Source: an uncultured Helicobacter sp.
GTDB lineage: Bacteria; Campylobacterota; Campylobacteria; Campylobacterales; Helicobacteraceae
NCBI GenBank assembly: GCA_944325475.1
Contig: CALVAF010000067.1
Location: forward strand, 1 to 5,266
Length of the DNA: 5,266 nucleotides
Direction: 5' to 3'
Of this stretch, positions 1 to 4,605 are shown one piece after another. The stretch's first letter is position 1, and the number at the start of each line of letters is the position of its first letter. Below the pieces are notes generated by a model. That model ran no database searches, had not been told where the DNA came from, and saw nothing but the letters and a program-made list of their open reading frames with translations. Made by a program: the position numbers and the translations under genes.

Positions 1-433
1 GGTGGGTTTCGACAATCTCAATGTCAAAATCTCTTAGTGTGACAGCAACTAGTTTAATGGCTTTGTTTAGCATTGCAACGCCTAAAGACATATTGCTAGC
101 ATAGAGGATTGGCATTTTTTTTGCGGCTTCTTTGATGAGATTCTCATGGTGTGATTCTAAGCCTGTTGTGCCTATGACAATAGGGCGTGGATGCTTGAGT
201 GCTACTTCTAATAATTGCTCAGTTCCTTGCGGGGTGGTGAAGTCAATCACTACTTCGCAACTTTCTAAAAAGATTTTTAAATCACTTGTGATGAGTGTCC
301 CAGGCTCAATAGAAAAGTCTAGCTCTTTGCGTGCATATACGCTTTCTAGTTTGATAGTATCGCTATTTTTAGTTAGCTCGACAATCAGTTTCCCAATGCG
401 TCCGCTTGCCCCAAAAACTCCGATTTTTAGCAT
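1..433 (-). CDS. dapB: 4-hydroxy-tetrahydrodipicolinate reductase, partial (C-terminus outside window)
   Basis: DapB reduces 4-hydroxy-tetrahydrodipicolinate with NAD(P)H in the cytoplasm, on the diaminopimelate/lysine pathway that feeds peptidoglycan. The frame from ATG at 433 is open for 144 codons to the window edge. The N-terminus reads MLKIGVFGASGRIGK, with the dinucleotide-binding G8xxG11xxG14. Further family motifs are DFTTP (64-68), GTTG (88-91) and SNMSLGV (113-119). The visible part ends in DIEIVETH (137-144), just before the second His of the conserved E-x-HH motif, so the catalytic histidine and the KxDAPSGT substrate loop lie beyond base 1. Full-length DapB is about 250-270 residues, so a little over half is visible. 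The start is fixed by an AAGGAG ribosome site (439-444) five bases upstream, which overlaps the trxB stop codon. This implies coupling to trxB, 9 bp away. No frameshift or missing motif is seen in the visible part. Confidence 0.95.
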   Translation of the reverse strand, partial: MLKIGVFGASGRIGKLIVELTKNSDTIKLESVYARKELDFSIEPGTLITSDLKIFLESCEVVIDFTTPQGTEQLLEVALKHPRPIVIGTTGLESHHENLIKEAAKKMPILYASNMSLGVAMLNKAIKLVAVTLRDFDIEIVETH

Positions 434-442
434 AGATACTCC

Positions 443-1381
443 TTATTTGTGGTGTTCGATGTATTTGATGGCTCCAAGAGCGGCTGTAGCACCATCACCA
501 GCAGCACAAACAACTTGTTTTGGTGCATCTTTTCGTAAATCTCCAGCAATAAATAATCCCGGAATGTTGGTTTCCATTTTGAGATTCACAATGGCTTGCC
601 CATATTCATCAAGCTCGCATAATGGCGTGCCATCTTCTTGCATGAGTACGGAGTTATTGACATTATGACCAATTAAAACAAAGATTCCATCAATTTTGAT
701 TTCTTTGGTGGTATTATCTTGGAGGTTTTTGAGTTTTAGCCCTGTCACTCCAGAATCATCACCGCAAATTTCATCGATTCCATAAGGCGTTAGAAATTCG
801 ATTTTAGACTCATTTTTTGCCCTCTCTAGGGTAATGGGTGAAGCTCTAAAAGCATCACGTCTGTGGATTAGCGTGACTTTAGAGCAAATTTTAGCAAGAT
901 AGATTGACTCTTCTACTGCAGTGTCTCCACCTCCTAAAACCGCAACTTCTTTGTTTTTATAAAAGAATCCATCACAAGTTGCACATGAACTTACACCTTT
1001 GCCCCAAAAAGTATCTTCACCTTTGACACCAGAACGTTTTGGACTACCTCCTGTAGCGATGATAACAGCTTTAGCTTGTTCCTCGCTACCATCGCTAAAA
1101 ACAATGCTAAAATGTTCGCCTACTTTTTTGACACGTAAAACTTCTTTCATTTCGTGTTTTAAGCCGAAGCGAAAGCATTGTTCTTGCCATGGCGTCATAA
1201 AGTCAAATCCACTCTTAACCTCGGCAACTCCGGGATAATTTTCCATTTCGCTACTTGAAGTAATTTGTCCTCCGGGCATTCCTTTTTCAAACATAACAAC
1301 TTCTTTTAATCCGCCTCTAGTAGCGTATAATCCAGCACTAAGCCCAGCAGGTCCTCCGCCAATAATTGCTAACTCTAACAT
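443..1381 (-). CDS. trxB: thioredoxin-disulfide reductase (NADPH)
   Basis: This flavoenzyme passes electrons from NADPH through FAD and a redox disulfide to thioredoxin in the cytoplasm. The 312-residue length is normal for low-molecular-weight bacterial TrxB. In order, the sequence shows the N-terminal FAD-binding GGGPAG (8-13) and MPGGQI (35-40), then ATGGSPK (109-115). The redox centre is CATC with C133 and C136. The NADPH Rossmann motif is GGGDTAVEE (150-158), with HRRDAFRAS (173-181) fitting the NADPH 2'-phosphate site. The C-terminal FAD motif is GD (280-281), followed by KQVVCAAGDGATAA. The wording is very close to H. pylori TrxB as I recall it. The ATG at 1381 follows AAGGAG (1391-1396) with a 9-base spacer. 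That ribosome site lies partly inside the end of the upstream gene, whose stop is only 4 bp away, so translation is probably coupled. Second-to-last gene of the trxA-to-dapB unit as far as visible; all catalytic motifs are intact. Confidence 0.97.
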   Translation of the reverse strand: MLELAIIGGGPAGLSAGLYATRGGLKEVVMFEKGMPGGQITSSSEMENYPGVAEVKSGFDFMTPWQEQCFRFGLKHEMKEVLRVKKVGEHFSIVFSDGSEEQAKAVIIATGGSPKRSGVKGEDTFWGKGVSSCATCDGFFYKNKEVAVLGGGDTAVEESIYLAKICSKVTLIHRRDAFRASPITLERAKNESKIEFLTPYGIDEICGDDSGVTGLKLKNLQDNTTKEIKIDGIFVLIGHNVNNSVLMQEDGTPLCELDEYGQAIVNLKMETNIPGLFIAGDLRKDAPKQVVCAAGDGATAALGAIKYIEHHK

Positions 1382-1385
1382 AACA

Positions 1386-1868
1386 TTATTCTCCTTGATT
1401 TTGTTTAAAATTTAATAATTTATAGATTCCATTACTTTTTAAATATCTATAAAGTATTAGATTTTCCTTGTCTTGGGTGATAATGAAGCATTGTGGAATC
1501 GTCTTAATATCGAATTTATGTATGAGGCTTAACATCACTTCGCTAGAAATTTTAAGGTTGATGACATTACTAACTTCACTTTCGCCCTGTTGATACAAGT
1601 CTAAAGCTAATAAAGTCGTTTTCGTTTTTTGGCTTTCTGTCTCCAAGAATCTCTGCCATTGAGGGATATAAGAGCTAAAAAAGCACATTTTGTATTCTTT
1701 TTCTTTGGGTTCAAACAAAGATATTTTTTGATGATGTGTGGCATAAAATGAAGTTTTTTTGAAATCCACTTCAGCAACTGCACTAAAAGAATAATAATAA
1801 TACAAAAAGGCACCCACCACAAAAACGACGATAAAAGCAATGGGGAATCCCGGACAACATTTCTTCAT
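1386..1868 (-). CDS. membrane-anchored protein with thioredoxin-like C-terminus lacking CxxC; function unknown
   Basis: I do not recognise this gene by name. The 160-residue product begins MKKCCPGFP and has one strongly hydrophobic segment at about 8-30. Basic residues precede it, so N-in with a periplasmic C-terminal domain is the likely topology. The first Cys residues do not form a lipobox. Near the C-terminus, FDIKTIPQCF (119-128) matches the cis-proline region FGIRSIPTILF of the neighbouring TrxA (P125 equivalent to P74). The position that would carry WCGPC reads roughly SSYIPQWQR (65-73), so both active-site cysteines are absent; the remaining ones are C4, C5, C62 and C127. I infer a thioredoxin fold without oxidoreductase chemistry, from short motif similarity only. 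It lies between trxA (31 bp) and trxB (4 bp) in the same direction, so co-expression is likely. The best ribosome site, AGGAG (1884-1888), is 15 bases from the ATG, unusually far, and there is no better in-frame ATG, GTG or TTG. Gene is likely real; function open. Confidence 0.8.
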   Translation of the reverse strand: MKKCCPGFPIAFIVVFVVGAFLYYYYSFSAVAEVDFKKTSFYATHHQKISLFEPKEKEYKMCFFSSYIPQWQRFLETESQKTKTTLLALDLYQQGESEVSNVINLKISSEVMLSLIHKFDIKTIPQCFIITQDKENLILYRYLKSNGIYKLLNFKQNQGE

Positions 1869-1899
1869 TATCTTTACGAGATTCTCCTAGATTTTGCGT

Positions 1900-2217
1900 T
1901 TAGATTAATTTATCAAGCTTGTCTTTGAAAGCTGCTTCAGTTGCAGCACCAATCATTTCATCAACCTTTTGTCCATTTTTGTAAAAAAGGATTGTAGGGA
2001 TAGAGCGGATTCCAAATTTCCCTGCTAATTCCTGCTGCTCATCGGTATTGACTTTGCAGATTTTTGCTTTGCCGGCATATTCTTGTGCTAATTTATCAAT
2101 CACAGGTGCAACCATTCTGCAAGGACCACACCATGGAGCCCAAAAATCTACCATGACAATGCCATCTTTAATAGTCTCATCAAAATTTTGCTCAGTTAGT
2201 TCGATATAACCAGCCAT
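1900..2217 (-). CDS. trxA: thioredoxin
   Basis: This small cytoplasmic disulfide reductase donates electrons to enzymes such as peroxiredoxins and methionine sulfoxide reductases, and is itself reduced by TrxB. The 105-residue length is typical for Trx1. The active site is WAPWCGPCR, with C30 and C33. D24 in VDFWAP corresponds to the buried Asp of E. coli Trx. The cis-proline loop is RSIPT with P74, and the FYKNGQ turn (78-83) is followed by the expected glycine-rich end of the fold. The ATG at 2217 has a strong AAGGAG (2224-2229) six bases upstream. It is the first gene of the unit that continues through the anchored protein, trxB and dapB, and a perfect TATAAT lies about 36 bases before the start. 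Having trxA and trxB in one operon makes sense for stoichiometric reductase and substrate. Nothing is unusual in the protein. Confidence 0.97.
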   Translation of the reverse strand: MAGYIELTEQNFDETIKDGIVMVDFWAPWCGPCRMVAPVIDKLAQEYAGKAKICKVNTDEQQELAGKFGIRSIPTILFYKNGQKVDEMIGAATEAAFKDKLDKLI

Positions 2218-2223
2218 TTTTTT

Positions 2224-2229
2224 CTCCTT
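2224..2229 (-). promoter_or_regulatory. ribosome binding site of trxA
   Basis: AAGGAG on the minus strand lies six bases before the trxA ATG, followed by an A-only spacer. It fits the anti-Shine-Dalgarno well, suggesting efficient translation of trxA compared with the next gene, whose site is 15 bases from its start. Confidence 0.8.
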
Positions 2230-2252
2230 AAATAATAATTTTTATCCTTAGC

Positions 2253-2258
2253 ATTATA
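2253..2258 (-). promoter_or_regulatory. probable -10 box of the trxA operon
   Basis: The minus strand reads CGTATAATGC here, a perfect TATAAT match. Transcription would start near 2246, giving a leader of about 28 bases that contains the trxA ribosome site. There is no clear -35 hexamer; upstream is T- and A-rich, which is usual for housekeeping promoters in Helicobacter and Campylobacter. The site is based on sequence match only. Confidence 0.6.
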
Positions 2259-2283
2259 CGATAAATAACTTAAAAAAATCAAA

Positions 2284-2289
2284 ATTATA
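2284..2289 (-). promoter_or_regulatory. possible second, upstream -10 box for trxA
   Basis: A second exact TATAAT (context GATATAATTT) is 31 bases upstream of the first, in the same orientation. It could be an alternative start point, giving a leader of roughly 60 bases, or a chance hit in AT-rich DNA. I prefer the proximal box. Confidence 0.3.
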
Positions 2290-2327
2290 TCTAAGTAATT
2301 TTTGAAATTTATTTTATTAATGTAACT

Positions 2328-3626
2328 TTATTGCATAAGTTCAATGAGCTTTTTTATGCTTTTTTCATAATCCCATACTTCATCGTAATTTTGCTTGAGG
2401 TAATCTTCCATATCTGCCTTTTTAGCGATAGCTTCATCGATTTCTTTATCGCTTCCAGTTTGATAAGCACCAATGCGAATTAGCACTTCATTTTCTTTAA
2501 GTATAGAATACAGGCGGCGGAATTTCCTTGCAGCTAAAATATGCTCTTTTTGTGCGACATCTCCCATAAGCCTTGAAGCGGAGTTTAGGACATTAATAGG
2601 TGGGTAGATTCCAAAGTCCGTCAAACCTCTATCTAGCACAATATGCCCATCTAAAATACTCCGACTTTGATCTGCAATAGGATCGCTCATGTCATCGCCC
2701 TCTACTAGCACGGTAAAATACGCTGTAATTGAGCCTTTCCCTTCTTCTTTCCCAGCACGTTCCATAAGCTGCGGCAGAAGTGTCAAGATAGATGGCGGAT
2801 AGCCCTTGCTTGTGGGGGGTTCGCCTAGGGCTAACCCAATCTCTCGTTGTGCCATTGCAAAGCGTGTCACAGAATCCATCATAAAAAGCACATCTTCGCC
2901 TTTAGCTTTGAAGTATTCTGCCACACTCATTGCTGCAAACGCACCATATTTTCGCATAAGTGGGGAATCATCGCTTGTGGCGACAATCAAAACCGTGTTT
3001 GTCAAATCCCCACCAAGATTCTTCTCGACAAATTCTGGCACCTCTCTGCCCCTCTCACCAATGAGGGCAATGACTTTGATTTTTGCCTGTGCGCCTCTTA
3101 TAATCATTCCCATTAGCGTGGATTTTCCAACCCCACTTCCTGCGAATATCCCTAGCTTTTGCCCTTTGCCACAAGTCAAAAGTCCATCGATGCTTTTAAG
3201 CCCCACGCTAAAGACTTCATTAATCATTCCACGTTTCATTGCTGCAATGGGTTGTCTAATAATAGGCATTGTCCCTTTAGCTTTTAGCTCCCCTTTGCCA
3301 TCGATAGGTTCACCTAGCGGGTTTATCACCCTGCCTAGTAGCTCCAAGCCTACAGGGATTTGTAAGCCTTTTGTGTTCAGATAGACTTTATCGCCGACTT
3401 TTGTGCCTTCCACAAAAGAAAAGGGCGTGATTTTAAAACTGCCGCTCTCTAGGGTTGTTACCATTCCCATAGCGCTTGTGTTTTCGCTGATGATTCGGAC
3501 AATATCGCCAAGTCTGGGTGAAAGTCCATTAGCTGACAAAAACCCTTGCTCCACCTTGGTAACTAGCCCAAAAGTCGGCGAGAGATTGAGGTTGTTAAGA
3601 CGTTCTCTAAGGTTTGTTAAAGGCAT
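2328..3626 (-). CDS. fliI: flagellar protein export ATPase FliI
   Basis: FliI is the F1-ATPase-like motor of the flagellar type III export apparatus. It acts at the cytoplasmic base of the flagellum with FliH and FliJ. The 432 residues match the family length. Walker A is AGSGVGKST (162-170, K168). The catalytic-glutamate region is GERGRE (190-195, E191), and Walker B is DVLFMMDS with D251. The flagellar/type III ATPase block TRFAMAQREIGLALGEPP spans about 254-271. The F1/type III signature PPINVLNSASR is at 342-352, and the C-terminal helical domain RKFRRLYSILKENE at 367-380. The N-terminal beta-barrel region (about 15-90) is present. The ATG at 3626 has a weak AAGGG-like site about six bases upstream, and MPLTNL resembles the H. 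pylori N-terminus as I recall it. It is transcribed divergently from gpsA. The 110 bp to trxA contains no hairpin terminator I can see, so read-through into the thioredoxin operon is possible. No key residue is missing. Confidence 0.97.
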   Translation of the reverse strand: MPLTNLRERLNNLNLSPTFGLVTKVEQGFLSANGLSPRLGDIVRIISENTSAMGMVTTLESGSFKITPFSFVEGTKVGDKVYLNTKGLQIPVGLELLGRVINPLGEPIDGKGELKAKGTMPIIRQPIAAMKRGMINEVFSVGLKSIDGLLTCGKGQKLGIFAGSGVGKSTLMGMIIRGAQAKIKVIALIGERGREVPEFVEKNLGGDLTNTVLIVATSDDSPLMRKYGAFAAMSVAEYFKAKGEDVLFMMDSVTRFAMAQREIGLALGEPPTSKGYPPSILTLLPQLMERAGKEEGKGSITAYFTVLVEGDDMSDPIADQSRSILDGHIVLDRGLTDFGIYPPINVLNSASRLMGDVAQKEHILAARKFRRLYSILKENEVLIRIGAYQTGSDKEIDEAIAKKADMEDYLKQNYDEVWDYEKSIKKLIELMQ

Positions 3627-3661
3627 AAAAACCCTTTGTGTAACAAAATAATAAATTTGGG

Positions 3662-3685
3662 ATTTTAATATAATTTTATTAAAAT
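3662..3685. repeat. AT-rich inverted repeat in the fliI/gpsA divergent spacer
   Basis: Two perfect 9-base arms, ATTTTAATA (3662-3670) and TATTAAAAT (3677-3685), flank a 6-base centre. The repeat covers the presumed -10 box of gpsA and lies about 36 bases upstream of the fliI start. It could be an operator for an AT-preferring dimeric regulator, or a chance palindrome in AT-rich DNA. There is no U tract after a GC stem, so it is not a terminator. Confidence 0.45.
3669..3674 (+). promoter_or_regulatory. probable -10 box of gpsA
   Basis: A perfect TATAAT on the plus strand, 45 bases before the gpsA ATG. The start point would be near 3681, with a leader of about 39 bases holding the AAGGA ribosome site (3710-3714). 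On the opposite strand the overlapping TATATT (3667-3672) could serve fliI, so the two divergent promoters may share these bases. No convincing -35 element is seen. Confidence 0.5.
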
Positions 3686-3719
3686 TGCACTTTGAGAATT
3701 TGTAATTTTAAGGATAAAA

Positions 3720-4304
3720 ATGGCTAGAATCAGTGTATTTGGTGGTGGTGCTTGGGGGAGGGCATTGCATTTTGTTTTTGGGGAGAAAAATGATTCTTTT
3801 ATTGTTTCAAGGAGGAATCTTAATTGTGATTCTCAAATCACCCAAGAAGAGGCACAGAATAGTGATTTTTTTGTTGTAGCAATTTGTAGCTTTGCCTTGC
3901 AATCATGGTTAAAAGACTTTCCTTTGCCTCAAGAATCCAAGATTCTAGTCGCTTCCAAAGGTGTGGCAAATGGACTTTTTGTGAGTGAGATTTTTTTGAA
4001 ATTTTATCCTAAGGCAAAGCTAAGTTTCCTAGCAGGTCCGAGCTTTGCTAAAGAAGTCGCACAATCCCTACCTTGTGCGTTAAATGTGCATTCTCAAAGT
4101 ATTCAAGACGCACAAGAGTGGCTAGATTTGTTCCCTAGTTTTATTAAGCCTTATGCTGATGATGACATTATGGGGGGTGAGATTGGCGGGGCATATAAAA
4201 ATGTGATTGCCATTGCTAGTGGAATCTGCGAGGGAATGGGGCTTGGCAATAATGCTAGGGCGTCTTTGGTGGCAAGGGGACTTGTGGAGATGACGCGATT
4301 TTGA
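3720..4304 (+). CDS. gpsA: GpsA N-terminal fragment (NAD(P)-binding domain) ending at the internal TGA
   Basis: If the TGA is real and read as a stop, this 194-residue piece is what is made from the gpsA start. It contains the whole Rossmann domain and the probable catalytic lysine K160, and ends inside the helical region after GNNARASLVARGL. It lacks the Arg-Asn pair that holds the substrate phosphate, so it should not be active alone. Treat it as part of the interrupted gpsA rather than an independent gene. Confidence 0.5.
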   Translation: MARISVFGGGAWGRALHFVFGEKNDSFIVSRRNLNCDSQITQEEAQNSDFFVVAICSFALQSWLKDFPLPQESKILVASKGVANGLFVSEIFLKFYPKAKLSFLAGPSFAKEVAQSLPCALNVHSQSIQDAQEWLDLFPSFIKPYADDDIMGGEIGGAYKNVIAIASGICEGMGLGNNARASLVARGLVEMTRF

Positions 4305-4604
4305 ATGTTCTTTGGGGCAAAAGGAGAGACATTTTTGGGATTATCTGGAGCGGGGGATTTGTTTTTGACGGCAAATTCCATGCTTTCAAGGAATTTTCGA
4401 GTGGGGCTTGGATTAGCACAAAATAGAGAGTTAAGGGAGATTTTAGAAGAATTAGGAGAAGTGGCAGAGGGCGTGGAGACTTCCAAAGAAATTTGTGCTT
4501 TAGCGCAAAAAAATGGAATTTATGCGCCTATTGCTAAGGAAGTTGCTCTTGTTATGGAGGGTAAAAATCCTAGAGTGAGCTTAATGGATTTGATGAAGCG
4601 GTAG
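4305..4604 (+). CDS. gpsA: GpsA C-terminal fragment (substrate-binding helical domain)
   Basis: This 99-residue frame begins with the ATG that directly follows the TGA and is in phase with the first part. It carries LSGAGD (13-18), SRN (28-30) and VAEG (53-56), the residues that complete the GpsA active site. The nearest Shine-Dalgarno-like GGAG (4286-4289) is 15 bases before the ATG, too far for good independent initiation. Expression would rely on ribosomes that terminate at the TGA and restart on the next codon. The two pieces could then assemble, but that is speculation. Its stop lies one base from the convergent asparaginase stop. Confidence 0.4.
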   Translation: MFFGAKGETFLGLSGAGDLFLTANSMLSRNFRVGLGLAQNRELREILEELGEVAEGVETSKEICALAQKNGIYAPIAKEVALVMEGKNPRVSLMDLMKR

Positions 4605-4605
4605 G

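Larger units (their letters stand above)
3720..4604 (+). pseudogene. gpsA: glycerol-3-phosphate dehydrogenase [NAD(P)+], split by an in-frame TGA
   Basis: GpsA reduces dihydroxyacetone phosphate to sn-glycerol-3-phosphate, the backbone for phospholipid synthesis, in the cytoplasm. The frame from ATG 3720 to TAG 4602-4604 would give a 294-residue protein, normal for this group. It is interrupted by TGA at 4302-4304 (codon 195). Family similarity continues without any frame change on both sides: NARASLVARGLVEMTRF before the stop, then FFGAKGETFLGLSGAGD after it. Relatives carry glycine at the stopped position (TRxG...GA), so GGA to TGA, a single G-to-T change, explains it. The N-part has the nucleotide motif GGGAWG (8-13), SKG (79-81), AGPSFAKE (105-112) and the probable general base K160 in GGAYKN. 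The C-part has the phosphate-binding SRN and VAEG. The start is supported by AAGGA five bases upstream. It may be a true mutation, a sequencing error, or be rescued by read-through or reinitiation at the adjacent ATG. Identity is very sure; functional state is open. Confidence 0.9.

Noticed and set aside
132..668. 178-codon open frame on the plus strand
   Set aside because: It lies opposite dapB and trxB, both firmly identified on the minus strand. Its translation is low-complexity Ser/Leu-rich with no motif.
1607..1840. 77-codon minus-strand frame overlapping the anchored protein gene
   Set aside because: It is a different frame inside the 160-codon gene and ends with a random Lys-rich tail. 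The longer frame has a coherent membrane segment plus thioredoxin-like motif and the operon spacing.
2806..3384. 192-codon plus-strand open frame, with smaller ones nearby
   Set aside because: These are antisense shadows of fliI, which has all catalytic motifs on the other strand. They have no ribosome site or recognisable domain.
3627..3719. Sigma-54 or sigma-28 flagellar promoter upstream of fliI
   Set aside because: No GG-N10-GC sigma-54 core or clear sigma-28 pattern is present at a sensible distance. Only AT-rich housekeeping-like -10 elements are seen.
3932..3946. AGAATC-CAA-GATTCT hairpin inside gpsA
   Set aside because: A 6-bp stem with a 3-base loop inside conserved coding sequence, with no U tract. 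Most likely coincidental codon content.
4302..4304. TGA in gpsA as evidence of an alternative genetic code (TGA = Gly or Trp) or selenocysteine
   Set aside because: All other Gly and Trp positions I checked in the window use GGN and TGG, and only one internal TGA occurs in about 1,600 codons. The family residue is Gly, not Cys, and I see no convincing selenocysteine insertion hairpin downstream.
4151..4486. 111-codon minus-strand frame across the gpsA TGA
   Set aside because: It is antisense to conserved GpsA sequence on both sides of the stop. Composition is Pro/Ser-rich, as expected of a shadow frame.
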